Part shown: piece by piece, positions 46,011-56,563 of the stretch
Layout: each line of letters starts with the position of its first letter
Position numbering within the stretch: the stretch's first letter is position 1
NCBI RefSeq assembly: GCF_958450345.1
Contig: NC_088784.1
Location: 58,088,247-58,152,246 of the forward strand
Length of the DNA: 64,000 nucleotides
DNA from: Calliphora vicina
Lineage: Eukaryota; Arthropoda; Insecta; Diptera; Calliphoridae
Direction: 5' to 3'
The notes under the pieces: model-generated
What the model was told of the DNA's origin: nothing
Database searches by the model: none
What the model saw: only the letters and a program-made list of their open reading frames with translations
Made by a program: the position numbers and the translations under genes

Positions 46011-46302
46011 ATGTAATTCAGCATTCCAACTGTATATAGTTCTGTATATCTATATGAAATGTTAGACAATAATACTTTACTTTACAAATATTAGAACTTA
46101 TTAAGGAAAACTTTTACTAACCACCCATATAGTTCACAGTATGACCAATCGAAAAAAGTGGTGTTAAATCTGTGTCTTCTAAACTACTGGTCCGATTGCT
46201 AAATGATGTAACGTCCAGGTGGACATAAGCTTTCAGAAAACTCTGATAGATTGAGATTGAGGGTGTAAAAGTCGGCCACCTCTGGATTGGAAAACATAGA
46301 AC

Positions 46303-47014
46303 CAGGGATCCGAAATAACTGTTATTTTTTTTAAAATAAGCAATTGGTTAAAGAAAAAATAAATTCAAAAAAATAGGTCCCGTAATAAAAATTATAAATA
46401 AATCAAAAAAATTTTAGTCTTTGATAAACATTATGAAAAATTTTCATTTTTTTTGGTCTTCAATAACCATTATGAAAGATTTTTATTTTGTTGGTCGTAT
46501 ATAGACTACAGCCATTACAAATATTTATACCCTACACCACCATAGTGATATAGCGTATAGTGCCCCAAGCACGAAGCCTATTGAATTTGGTTAGAATCGG
46601 TCTATTATTTATCCTAGCCCGCATACGATTGTCCTATCTGAAAATAGATAATCTCTCATAAATATCTTAGTTATATAGATATCCAAACCAAATTCAGCAC
46701 AAATAAGTTTTATATAAATCGAACTCTCACTACTAAATTTTGTGACGATTGGTTCATAATTAATGGTAGCTCCCATATAAGACCCACTTCCAAAAAAACC
46801 TTTCATAATGTTTACAGAAGACCAAAATAAATAAAAATCTTTAATAATTGTTATCAAAGACCAAAAAAAATAAAAATCTTTTATAATGGTTATCAAAGGA
46901 CAAAATAATATTGGTTATATTTAACTGTTATTCAGAGACCTTTTTTTAAAAATTCTTGATAAACAGTTATTTCAGGATTTTTTTCCAATATTGGTTATAA
47001 CAGTTATGTCCCTG
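46303..47014. mobile_element. hAT-type MITE with 8-bp target duplication
   Basis: Termini CAGGGATCCGAAATAACTG and, inverted, CAGGGACATAACTGTTATAA. Perfect flanking octamers CATAGAAC (46295-46302, 47015-47022). CAGGG ends plus an 8-bp duplication identify hAT. The arms contain inverted copies of GGTCTTTGATAA / TTATCAAAGACC and ATTATGAAAGATTTTTAT, and a DINE-like fragment sits in the middle. Confidence 0.8.
46512..46798 (-). mobile_element. DINE-1-like fragment inside the hAT element
   Basis: Starts TTATACCCTACACCACCATA, continues with AAGCACGAAGCCTATTGAA, AGAATCGGTCTATTATTT and TAGCTCCCATATAAGACCCA, then CTTCCAAAAA. It corresponds to the head and parts of the spacer of 52478-53171 with the GTCC core deleted. 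Confidence 0.55.
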
Positions 47015-47199
47015 CATAGAACAGCTCGTAACTTGTATAAATATGAACAGATTTTAAATATTGCCTCAGCTGCGGAAAGGAAGAAATAATTTGTCACCTC
47101 CTCTGTGAATGTCCGGCTCGCATCTACTTAATTGCTTTGTACAGCTTTGATAGCCAATTAAGAAATTACAAGAATATTTATACTTAGTGCCATTAAACA

Positions 47200-47840
47200 G
47201 GACACATAAGTAAAATGCCATTAATATTCAATTAAATGCATTTTCTTTCGCACAAATTACCTTACAACGATTTATCTGATAGCTGCCAATAATTGTAAAT
47301 ATGTATATATTTGCCCTAACGCATGAAACTGGCGATGAATTTAAGTAAAGTGATGTGATAAAAAAAATTTAACATCAATTAATTAAAAAATAACAATTAA
47401 ACCATTTCATTTCCCCACAAAAAAAAACAACAAGCGTAAATACTCTTAATTCAATTTATGTTGAAACTCATTAAAATAATTTATGTAAAATGATTAAAAA
47501 CCACAATTGAAAATCTATTTAAAATGAAATGTCACCGACATACGCACACGCGTGTTGGAAACACACACGCACAAATGAAAATTATTTAAAGGTTTTTTCG
47601 TGTTTAATTTCAGTTCTAGAACGAGTGCATGAGAATGAGTATAAATGTGTAGATGATTTGTATGTCTGTACGTTTATTGCAATTTGCGTAAACCGCAAAC
47701 AAACATACAAATCCCAGCAGTTAAGCAAGTAGCCAATGTAGCCCTTATAGACAGTAATTGTTACTAATACCTGAACACTTGGCTGACTACAATTGATACA
47801 TTTTGGGTCAATTGGCTTCACGCTAGATTACATCCCAGGT
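47200..47840. other. Intergenic stretch, no gene recognised
   Basis: Non-coding AT-rich sequence; overlapping short frames around 47529-47821 on both strands have no recognisable features. Confidence 0.4.
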
Positions 47841-48140
47841 AATATATCGTGAAGTCAATTGTCATTTAAGTGTCTATTAGTAATTCAGACCCGTAGTCAC
47901 TTTAAAAATTTATTTTCTACTGCACATTTTTGTTATTAATTCATACAAATTGTGTTGATATAATTCTCATCTAGTTTATTTAATTTTTGCTTAAATATAC
48001 TGATATCGCATAGCGTAAAGTCAATTGTCACTTAATGGCTCTAAGTTATCTAGAGTTTTATACAAATTGTGTTGAAATAATAATCTCACGCAGTAACGTA
48101 GCGTGTAGTCAAATGTCACATTAGTGTCTCTAAATAATAG
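47841..48140. repeat. Three degenerate direct repeats around GTCAATTGTCA
   Basis: ATATCGTGAAGTCAATTGTC, GCATAGCGTAAAGTCAATTGTCA-type and ACGTAGCGTGTAGTCAAATG occur at about 47844, 48008 and 48096, each followed by a variant of TTAAGTGTCTCTAA. TACAAATTGTGTTGA(T/A)AT occurs at about 47943 and 48060. Confidence 0.5.
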
Positions 48141-49289
48141 GTTAAATCACTAGTTCGGTACAGTTTCCTAAAACTGCTGGGACATAGAGTTTACAAATAT
48201 TTACATTCATAAGAATACGAATACATACCTTCAGACATCAATAAAATCATACCATTGATGCATATGAATTCAATTATTTTAACACTACCCTTTTTTCCTG
48301 TCCTCCTCCTTCGTATTTTATTTTCAAAACAGCAACGGCCTCAATCGTTTATAGAAAATAGAGTAAACGAGTGGAGAAGTAAAAAGTATTTGTAAATGTC
48401 GCTACTTTAATGAAAACGATGGTTAACTTTGAATTACCAACATGAAAACGATTCTTTTACCGTTTTTTTATATTTTTATTTTTTTAACCTTGTTAATTTT
48501 ATGCAAAACTCATGGCACCTTTTATCACCCCAACATTATTTTCTGTTTATATGTTTTGCTTTAAATACCTTAGTACAGTATAACGAAATAGTTATATTTT
48601 GGTTACAAAGATGAATAAAAAAATTTAAATTTTTCCTTAATCGAGTCAGATTTAAAATTATAGAAATAGATACGAACATTTTGCGCTTTATTTAAAAGAA
48701 TAATTTGTAATAATTCAATGAAAAATTAGTTAAGATACTAAGCAGTCTTTAATCATATGGCGTTTTATTTTCTGACACTAAATGTTGCCAACATATTTTG
48801 TACCATTTAGTAAAGATTACCCATACCCTCATAATGTTTTACATTTTTAACGATCACAATAGAACGAAAACCATTACCATTTATGCAATTTTCCATTATG
48901 TACCTTCTAAATGTTGTAAAACTATAAATTTTGCTGTTTAAAAAGTGCTGCATTTCTAACCCTTTGATAAAATTGAGGGTGAAACGTGTAGCATATCTTC
49001 GGGGTTTTAGGGCAACATTATTTGAAAAGAATACGTTATACCCATACCAAACTACATTTTTTAGAAAAGAACACAGAAAAGCGTAAAAGGCAGAAAAAGG
49101 CATCATTTATGCCAGAAAAGAAAACGCCATTAACTTATCATTAGTTCTTAGTTTGCCTGATTCTATCCTCGAACTAACCCCATATATACACTGTAGTGCA
49201 AAAGTGAGGCAATGTTTATACAGATTTTATAAAAAATTTAAAGTGTGTACTCTTCGATATATAAGAACAAGACTTCTTTTGCACCCAAT
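48141..49289. other. Intergenic stretch, no gene recognised
   Basis: Non-coding; the minus-strand frame at 48807-49106 shows no recognisable domain. Confidence 0.4.
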
Positions 49290-49905
49290 TTTGGGACCAA
49301 AATCTAACTTTGTATGTCTTGAGTTACAAAATATCTATTTTGATAGATATCTCATTCGCATTCCACTAAGCGGCCAAAGAGGTCTTCAAAGGAAATATCT
49401 CAGCTTTTTTTGTGCTAAAAAAAATTAAAAAAGGGTCCATCCATTTCGAAAAAAAAGTCAACAAAGTTTTTGATTTTGCAAAAAAACTCAAAAATTGTAT
49501 GTTTTGAATTACAAAATATTTATTTTGATAGATATCCCACTCGCATCAAACTAAGCGACCAAATAGGTATTCAAGGAAAATATCTAAGCTTTTTGAAAAA
49601 AAAGTCAAAAAAAAAATTTTGATTTCGGAAAATATTAAATATTTTTTTCGAAAGATTGAAGAAAGGGCTATCTAAACTATTTGGGAGACATTTTGCTAAG
49701 AACAATAGGTACTAAGTTACATGGATAAGAAAAAACACCTGCTTGGCCAAAATGTCAAATTTTGACCCAACTTTTGATTTTGAATTCAGAGAGTTCTCCA
49801 CCGATCTTGTTGAAAAATTGTGTCTGAATTACTATCAAATAGAACTAACCTTGGTGCAAATTTCATCCCGATCGGAAGACATCGCTTTCATGAAATGCCC
49901 CATTT
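49290..49905 (+). repeat. Interspersed repeat, third copy of the 5090 family
   Basis: Two subunits carry GAGTTACAAAATATCTATTT, TGATAGATATC, CGCATTCCACTAAGCGGCC and CAAAGGAAATATCTCAGC; then AAAATGTCAAATTTTGACCC, CACCGATCTTGTTGAAAA and CATCCCGATCGGAAGACATC. It is the longest of the three copies at the 3' side. Confidence 0.6.
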
Positions 49906-49944
49906 AAAAAAATGCACCAAAACATGAGATTTATTAATTTTAGT

Positions 49945-50076
49945 CCCAAATTTTAAAAACCGGTTAACCGAGTGATATAAACCGTTCTACATTTTAAATT
50001 AACCGGTTAGAAAAAACCGAGATTTTGAAGACAAATTGGGTTTTCGGTTAACCAGTTATCCAGTTTATAAACACTA
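49945..50076. mobile_element. ACCGGTT-word element, short relative of 39329
   Basis: TAGTCCCAAATTTTAAAAACC at the left, GTTTATAAACACTA at the right, with GGTTAACCGAG and TTTTCGGTTAACCAG inside. The flanks attaatt/ataattg are only weakly similar. It abuts and probably cut off the 3' end of the Helitron to its right. Confidence 0.45.
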
Positions 50077-50862
50077 ATAATTGCAATGCTCTATGATACA
50101 CGAAATTTTGTGTTTGTTTTGTTGTCTGGCACGTAAACAAATAATGCTGATGGTGTTCAGATACGGGAACAGGCGACATACAATTAAGCATGTTCCCGTA
50201 TCGAGAAACATGGATTTTCAAGGTTAATGCCGCAAACACGTAATGAGATTTGTTAATTGTCATTGCGAATGCAAGTCGTACCGAAAACTGTAAGCGTTTA
50301 AAATCGAATGGCGTCGGTTCCATTGAGATCCGTGGTATCAAAACGTCTTCTATATGTACTTTCCTTTAAGTACTGTTGCTTCGATGACACTATTCATCAG
50401 AGTAATTCCAGCTAGTTTAAACACTCGGTTGGATAGTTGACGACATCATCTTGGGAAGTAACGGAATCCACCGATTTGCACGTCAATTCGATAGCAATTT
50501 CATTTTAAATCTTAAAATTCAACTCGTGGACATTAATGTTTTTCGCAGCCAATATATCACGTTCGCTCAACCTATCATAATTTTTGGCCATGGAAATATT
50601 GCATGTTGAATTTTCATTGATTTGCATATTCAATGGCAACTTGAGTGCTGACTGAACAGTTCGATCGCATTCCAACAACGTAGCTGCAGTTCCTGATTAA
50701 GCACGTGCAAGTGCAATATCATTCTGCGAGCGTATCGTTTCTAAAATCAACGCGTCATTAAAGTTTTTCTAGTTCCATCTCTCACAACTTTCATAAGAGT
50801 ATCGTACGCATATTTTTGTTGTTGATTCAACAATGTAACGTTTGTTTTCACAGATTCCCAAT

Positions 50863-50952
50863 TATGAATAAAAATTCCCCTGGAAAAATTTGAATTTTTC
50901 CTATTCAAATTCAATGGGAAAAAACTCCCGGGGAATTTTTTATTCACAATTG
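50863..50952. mobile_element. ~90-bp palindromic insertion in the helicase remnant
   Basis: AATTATGAATAAAAATTCCC on the left is mirrored by GGGGAATTTTTTATTCACAATT on the right, with a second mirrored block GGAAAAATTTGAA / TTCAAATTC..GGGAAAAAAC inside. It forms one long imperfect hairpin. It lies between the helicase remnant and the TAATTGG-word element. Confidence 0.5.
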
Positions 50953-50953
50953 C

Positions 50954-53234
50954 CAGACTTGGGCACTACCAATTACATTTTGTAATTAATTACAGGACCA
51001 ATTACCAATTACGTGTAATTGGCAATAACCAATTACCAATTATAAGTAATTTGTAATTTGCAAATTCCAATTACCAATTAAATGTAATTTGTAATTGGTG
51101 AATACCAATTACCAATTACATATAATTGGTAGTTGGTTATTGCTAATTACTAATTACATGTAATTGGTATTGGATTATTGTCAATTACAAATTACATGTA
51201 ATGGGTAAAAATTAATTGAAATAGAAACTAATTGATGAAAAGTGTGCAATGATTACTTTTAAAGCATTTATTACCAACAATGTACATAATTATTAAATAA
51301 CTCGTACATTACACAATATACAAAAAAATAAAAAAAAAAATTAATAGAAACCAAATATGTTATTACTAGGGCGCGGATTAATATGTAAATGCATGTTTTT
51401 TCTCGAACGTCCAAATAAAATGTAGACTAATTATCTATTATATTCGAACATTTTGCTGTAAAATGACTTTTATTTATTAGTGCATATTTTTGCATATTTT
51501 ATTAAAATACATATTTAGTTATATTTAAGTTCAAAATGCATTTTTATGTGCATATTATCCAAGTTTTTAATAATAATAGCATTTTTTGTCTTCAATGGGC
51601 AACATATTTGTCGAATTTGTTTAGAAATAGCTCCAAGTGGGTTATTACTTTATAGCTCGACCAAAATATTGATGATTTAATTTGTTATTTTAACTCCGAA
51701 ACTACTGAGCCGATTAAAACGCAATAAATAGCGGATTAAAGGTTATGTGGCTTTAAACTTGTCTAAGTTTATTTTTATAATATCGGACTAATCCATTTTG
51801 AGTTATCATAACTTATGTGGAGAAACGACTAAAAAAATTCACGATTTTACAAAAAAAAAATGTTTAAAAAAACTTTTGCATAGAATTTAAAATTTGGACC
51901 ATAACTAGTGGAACCACAATACATAAAAATTGTGTAGTGGTTTAAAAAGCCTCTAAATTTTTTTTCGATTTTGTTGCCTGTGCTATTGTTGAATTTGAAA
52001 AATTACGAAAAAAAATATACATTTTATGAAACTAACGTACTAGGATCTAACCTAAATAGTTTTTTTTTCAAAATAACTCAAAATTTTGAGGGTGTTTCAA
52101 AATCTTTTAAAACGGTTTTAGTATGTCCTCACCTAGGCCTACAACCCCCATCGGGCCGATTTTAAATTTCTGATAAAAAGTGTTATTTTGTAGCAGAGTG
52201 TTATTACTTAATGTTTAGAAATTTAGAAAAAATTTAAATCTAATTACCTTTTATGTAATTAGAATTACTTTTTTATCAATTACTTGCAATTACTTTAACA
52301 ATTATACGTAATTGGTAATTACCATTTACAAATTACTAATTACAGTAATTGGTAATTTATAAAAGCCAATTACCAATTACTTGTAATTGTAATTGGTATT
52401 TGTTGATTGCCAATTACAAAATGTAATTGGATTTGTAATTGGCAAATTTCAATTACTAATTGCTAGTAATTGGTATTTATACCCTACACCACCATAGTGG
52501 GGAGGGTATTATGCGTTTGTGCAGATGTTTGTAACGCCCAAAAATATTAGTCTAACACCCACCTTAAAGTATACCGATCGACTTAGAATCACTTTCTGAG
52601 TCGATTAAACGATGTCCGTCCGTCTGGTTGGCCGGCTGGCTGGCTGTCCATGTAAACCTTGTGCGCAGAGTACAGGTCGCAATTTTGAAGATATTTCGAT
52701 CAAATTTGGTACATATTACTTTTTCGGCCCAAGGACCAAGCCTATTGAAACTGGCTGAAATCGGTCCATTATTTCACCTAGCCCCCATACAAATGCCCCC
52801 TCGAAATTGGACTTTATCGGTCATAAATACAAAATTCATGTCACCAAATTTTGTTACGATCGGTCCATCATTAGTCATAGCTGCCATATAGACCCGCTTC
52901 CGAAAATCACTTTAACGTGCATAAATCGCTTAAAAATGTTGGTAAGCACATAAAATTCAACATAGTTAACTTTAATATAGACATAAATCACACGACCTAA
53001 TTTTATGGTGATCGGTCCATAATTGGTCATAGCTCCCATATAAGGCCCACTTCCAAAAATCACTCAAAAATATAAATTATTGATATTTTAAAAGAAAAAT
53101 ATTTTTACTCATTTACTTGGTGTAGGGTATTATATGGTCGGGCTTGACCGACCATACTTTCTTACTTGTTTTCAATTAGCAATTACATGTAATGTAATTG
53201 GTAATTGAAAATTAATTGGCAATGCCCAAGTCTG
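50954..53234. mobile_element. TIR element made of TAATTGGTAATTACC words, with a nested DINE copy
   Basis: CAGACTTGGGCACTACC at 50954 is answered inverted by CAGACTTGGGCATTGCC ending at 53234. The subterminal arms (50966-51210, 52240-52477, 53172-53225) are degenerate TAATTGGTAATTACCAATTA words, self-complementary throughout. It interrupts the Helitron helicase remnant. A central portion (about 51230-52235) is unrelated AT-rich DNA sharing GTTTCAAAATCTTT / GTCCTCACCTAGG with 28345. A DINE copy lies at 52478. No target duplication was convincing. Confidence 0.65.
52478..53171 (-). mobile_element. DINE-1/mini-me-like element, long-spacer variant, near complete
   Basis: Head TATACCCTACACCACCATAG, then GTATTATGCGTTTGTGCAG, the core CGACTTAGAATCACTTTCTG and AAACGATGTCCGTCCGTCTG, a spacer with CATAGCTCCCATATAAGGCC, and the tail TATGGTCGGGCTTGACCGAC, CATACTTTCTTACTTGTT. 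It serves as the reference for the fragments at 2260, 24745, 32905, 44988 and 46512. Confidence 0.7.
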
Positions 53235-54055
53235 ATAATTGGGTTGATAGTTTTTCGCATCACATCTCTTGATTAACTGCGTCGTGCAGTTAATCAAGAG
53301 TTGTGATTGTTCAACATCAAGAAGCACATGTCCTCAGTTAACATCAAAGCCTCGTAAATATCCTCACTCACTTGCAAATTTGGATTTGATGTTCTAATAC
53401 GCATCTGATGCTAAAATATGGCATATTTGTATTTGCTCCACAAATCAGTCGGTTTGGATGGAAAACATGTTGAGATAATTATCGAAAACAATGTTGGCAT
53501 TTGATTCTCTAACAATCGCAAATGAACTACAGTTGAATGTCTTTCAGGAATAACAAATGAAAAAATGCGACAAATTGTTTTGTTACTGCTAATATAGCGG
53601 CCCATTTGAAGTTGAGTGACTTCATCGTTGGAAATCTCCGCACTAACTCAGTCATGTTACTGCCTTTGGTTACATATTTGATAAGTGGGAGGGGACAATT
53701 TATCTTTGTATAAAAAACTTTTGTGGACTATTGTGAACATTTAAATAAAAAAAATTCAAATCGGTCGAGGCGTTCTGTGATTTTAGATATATCGAAAAAA
53801 GTGGGCAATTTTTCTTTTAGTAAAAACTCAAATTGTATTACTACAAAAATTTAAAAAAAAAAATTCGCCAAATCGGAGCAACCGTTTTCCGATTTTAGAT
53901 AAATCCAAAAAAGTGGGTGTAAAAGTGGGCGTGGTTTCATTAAAAACTTAAGGTGGACTATGACGAACATTTAAAATAAAATTATCCAAATCGGTCCAGT
54001 CGTTCTGAACTGATGCAATTACCAACGAAAGACATTTGATTTTTATTTATATAGA

Positions 54056-54707
54056 TTTACAGAGAAGTTCTAAATAAATATTTCGTTTGAGACACTGTGT
54101 CAGGGTCGAGGATATTTTCGTGATTGTTAGTATTCTTTGTGAATACTTTTTTTGTTCGTGTTTGTTTGTGTGGTTGTCGCTACATTTACATTTCCGACTA
54201 ATTTGCATATTTTTCTTTTCCTACCGTTTATGTTGCTTGTCTGCCTCTGGCTACTTGTGCTGCTACCAACTTTAATGCGAGACATACTCTTATTTCTGCC
54301 CAATTCCGAAACAAAATTAAAAGTAACATAAAGGTGCTATAGCATAAAAATTAAAAAAAAAACCCGTAGGTGAGACTTAAATATGCCCGAGGATACTAAA
54401 AGTAATTTATGAACTGAGTTTTATGTTCGTACTTTTTTTCGTTTTAACATTCCTTAGTTTCTATAAAAGAAGGAGCTAGTAACTACTAGAAAAATAAAAC
54501 GCAAACTTTTATAAAATGTGATTCGATTTCCTTTAATTTCTGAGAAATCTTAGTGAAGTACTTTTTTTGTAACAATTTAACTTTAGACGTTAAATAAAAA
54601 AGTGACCATAAAAACCAAAAGCCTACCGGAAGTGTATGCCAACATATCAACTTCCTTTCAACAAAGGAAACTGAAAATATTTGAATAAAATTCTAATGTC
54701 GCCTAAT
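54056..54707. other. Flank between Helitron and LTR element, no gene recognised
   Basis: Non-coding; a short frame at 54087-54275 is not convincing. It contains the insertion site ATAC of the LTR retrotransposon (54708-54711). Confidence 0.4.
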
Positions 54708-54711
54708 ATAC

Positions 54712-55776
54712 TGTGACGAGCAAAAGTCGTAGGCACTTGTTTTTGCCTCACATTAGTTTTTATTTGTTATTATTCAAATTTGTCTAAACGTTAATTGTAT
54801 TTAGTTTAAGTAACGCCACCTAGTAGTAAGTAGGGAAAACAAAACAAATATCAGTACACTTAATTTGCAACCATGGGACAGTAACACCGCTGTGTATTAA
54901 CTATTGTGTATGTATGCATGGTTGATCTGCCCTATAAAAGGAGAGTATTTGTGAATAATCAGGCAGTCAGCCAGCAGCCGGCGAAGAGGTAAGATCTTAT
55001 TTAGCTGTTTAGGGGTTATACCTCTTACAATTAAATAATATCTCAAACTCCGAGAATAGCGGTTATACCCACTCTCGTAGTTTGCCTTTTTTCTGGAAGA
55101 TTTACTAAAGGTTTTTATTAGTCGGAGAAGGGGTTATACCTCTGTCACCTAATAAAACTGTGGTAATTGAGTATTGGTGGGATTCTGTGGTTATACCCGT
55201 GCCCAGCTTACTCAATCATCTTCCCACTCCGGTACTCCCTCTTGTTGACGCCCGTGGTGGTGCCGCGGTCAACGGAGAGAATCCCTGCGGCCTAAGACGT
55301 AGAGAGTATATACGGGAAGCCTTTCCCCGTCATCGCCGTACCTCCGTGAGAGTGTACTACGGGAAGTCTTTCCCCGTCATCGCCGTACCTCCGTGAGAGT
55401 GTACTACGGGAAGCCTTTCCCCGTCATCGCCGTACCTCAGTGAGAGTGTACTACGGGAAGCCTTTCCCCGTCATCGCCGTACCTCCGTGAGAGTGTACTA
55501 CGGGAAGCCTTTCCCCGTCATCTCCGTGAAAGAGTACTACGGGAAGCCTTTCCCCGTCATCGCCGTGCCCCCCCTCTTCGTAACAGTGTACTACGTCTGT
55601 CGGTGGCTAACGTCATAATAAAGTGTTGTGTTAGTGTATAAAATAAAGTACGATTTATAACGTTATAAGAAAAAGAAACTGGCTTTTTAATCCCCTGGCT
55701 TAAAATAATTTTTTGTAACGAACCCTGGGAGCCGCGAGCTCTACCCCAGCGTAAGGTGGAAAAACCTGTCGTTACA
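54712..55776 (+). repeat. 5' LTR
   Basis: Runs from TGTGACGAGC to CGTTACA. A TATA box lies at 54933-54939 (TATAAAA) with an initiator-like TCAG about 25-30 bp on, so transcription probably starts near 54960. GAAGAGGTAAGATC at about 54985 looks like a strong 5' splice donor just inside the transcript. Repeated GGGGTTATACCTCT-type words occur at about 55012 and 55132. A 47-bp tandem repeat lies at 55312-55575. Polyadenylation-type AATAAAGTG and AATAAAGTACG lie at about 55617 and 55643. Confidence 0.9.
55312..55575 (+). repeat. LTR-internal 47-bp tandem repeat, six copies
   Basis: ACGGGAAGCCTTTCCCCGTC begins at 55312, 55359, 55406, 55453, 55500 and 55539 (four 47-bp steps and one of 39). Each copy contains the inverted pair CGGGAAG / CTTTCCCCG and the CGCCGTACCTCCGTGAGAGT spacer. 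The same block is in the 3' LTR at 59663-59926. It is GC-rich compared with its surroundings. Confidence 0.85.
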
Positions 55777-55777
55777 A

Positions 55778-55795
55778 TGGCGCCCGAGCAGGGAC
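55778..55795 (+). promoter_or_regulatory. Primer-binding site, tRNA-Lys type
   Basis: TGGCGCCCGAGCAGGGAC starts one base after the 5' LTR. It matches the lysine-3 primer site used by lentiviruses and by Osvaldo at all but one position (G for A at position 11). It would prime minus-strand synthesis. Confidence 0.8.
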
Positions 55796-55912
55796 ATTAA
55801 ATAAAAGTGTCTAAAAAAAAAAAATAACATTAATAATAAAAATTTGTAAATTAAACTGTACGAACTGTGAAATAAACTGTGTAAAAGCAGACTTACATTC
55901 TTTAAGTCACCG

Positions 55913-56563
55913 GTGATGGAAGAGAAAACGCAGTGCAGAATGGAAGTAATAGAAAAGATAAGGAAGTGGGGCATACATTTCGATGGAAATCGTGATCCAT
56001 TAGAATTCATTGAACGTGTAGAAGAGCTTTCATGTATGTACGATGTAACCTTGGACACGTTGCCAAAATTAATGCCTGAATTCGTACGAGATCGTGCCCT
56101 TATCTGGTTTCGAATTAATAACAAATCTTGGGTTAGTTGGAACGATTTTAAACTCGATTTTAGCCAATTCTTTCTCCCACCAAGATATTACGAGAAACTA
56201 GAAGATGAGATTCAAAATCGCACACAACGACGTAACGAAAAATTTAAGGACTATCTTCTGTCCCTACAAAATCTTATGAGGCACTCTAAGCTGTCGGAAG
56301 CGCAGAAATTGGAGAGGATATTTAGAAATTGCTATCCAGATTACCAATGGTATATTAAAAGGAAAGATTTTTCATCCCTACCAGAACTCACAACGCTAGC
56401 CGAAGATTTGGAGAGCATTAAATGCAGGCCTCAGCAAAACAACGACGATTCCAGAAGACAACGTCCTAGATGCCAAGCTTGCGAAGTTAATGATCATGAC
56501 ATTGGAAGATGTCCCAACAATGGTAGTAATTCGGAAAACCATTTCGGAGGGCGACGGAACTGA
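55913..56563 (+). CDS. Gag protein, short, with one CCHC zinc knuckle
   Basis: A 216-residue frame that starts 118 bases after the primer site. Residues about 20-165 form a Retrotrans_gag-type capsid domain (WGIHFDGNRDPLEFIERVEE, RDRALIWFRI, WVSWNDFKLDFSQFFLPPRY, FKDYLLSLQNLMRH). Near residues 185-205 is a zinc knuckle CQACEVNDHDIGRC, a C-x2-C-x4-H-x4-C pattern that binds the RNA genome. The frame is intact. It overlaps the pol frame by 34 bases (56530-56563) and pol lies in the -1 frame, so pol would need a -1 ribosomal shift; GGAAAAC at 56534 is a possible but non-canonical slip site. At 216 residues it is shorter than many Ty3/gypsy Gags. Confidence 0.85.
   Translation: MMEEKTQCRMEVIEKIRKWGIHFDGNRDPLEFIERVEELSCMYDVTLDTLPKLMPEFVRDRALIWFRINNKSWVSWNDFKLDFSQFFLPPRYYEKLEDEIQNRTQRRNEKFKDYLLSLQNLMRHSKLSEAQKLERIFRNCYPDYQWYIKRKDFSSLPELTTLAEDLESIKCRPQQNNDDSRRQRPRCQACEVNDHDIGRCPNNGSNSENHFGGRRN

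Larger units (their letters stand above)
46225..47200 (+). pseudogene. Second non-LTR retrotransposon 3' fragment, split by a hAT element
   Basis: Left piece GHLWIGKH (46274-46297) and right piece YCLSCGKEE followed by CHLLCECPARIYLIALYSF (about 47060-47150) are continuous once the hAT element at 46303-47014 is removed. They correspond to the C-terminal zinc-knuckle region of a jockey/I-type ORF2. The remainder is lost. A CACAGTATGACCAATCG stretch at 46135 resembles a decayed Transib-like end (compare 25058) but has no partner. Confidence 0.6.
50083..54055 (-). pseudogene. Helitron with Rep/helicase pseudogene, split by later insertions
   Basis: The minus-strand 5' end at 54055 reads TCTATATAAATAAAAATC and then GAACGACTGGACCGATTTGG, the conserved 5' terminus of insect Helitrons, with A before TC as expected. 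Coding remnants follow in order: MGRYISSNKTICRIFSFVI and ERHSTVVHL (53605-53500), PTLFSIIISTCFPSKPTDLW (53500-53430), EALMLTEDMCLL (about 53360-53320), then beyond the insertions LLNQQQKYAYDTLMKVV (50845-50790), SGTAATLLECDRTVQSALKL with PLNMQ (50700-50625), and IPRISMEPTPFDFKRLQFSV plus RLAFAMTINKSHYV (50341-50240). This is the conserved Pif1-like helicase of Helitrons; the Walker region and HUH replicase are missing. Stops and indels are frequent. The 3' terminus appears lost at the ACCGGTT element. Confidence 0.75.

Noticed and set aside
46135..46230. Complete Transib-like element
   Set aside because: Only one end (CACAGTATGACC..CTTCTAAAC) is visible and it is diverged; no partner end or 5-bp duplication.
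55160..55396. 78-codon frame in both LTRs
   Set aside because: It lies in the untranslated leader and the 47-bp tandem repeat, with no family match; duplication is simply that of the LTRs.
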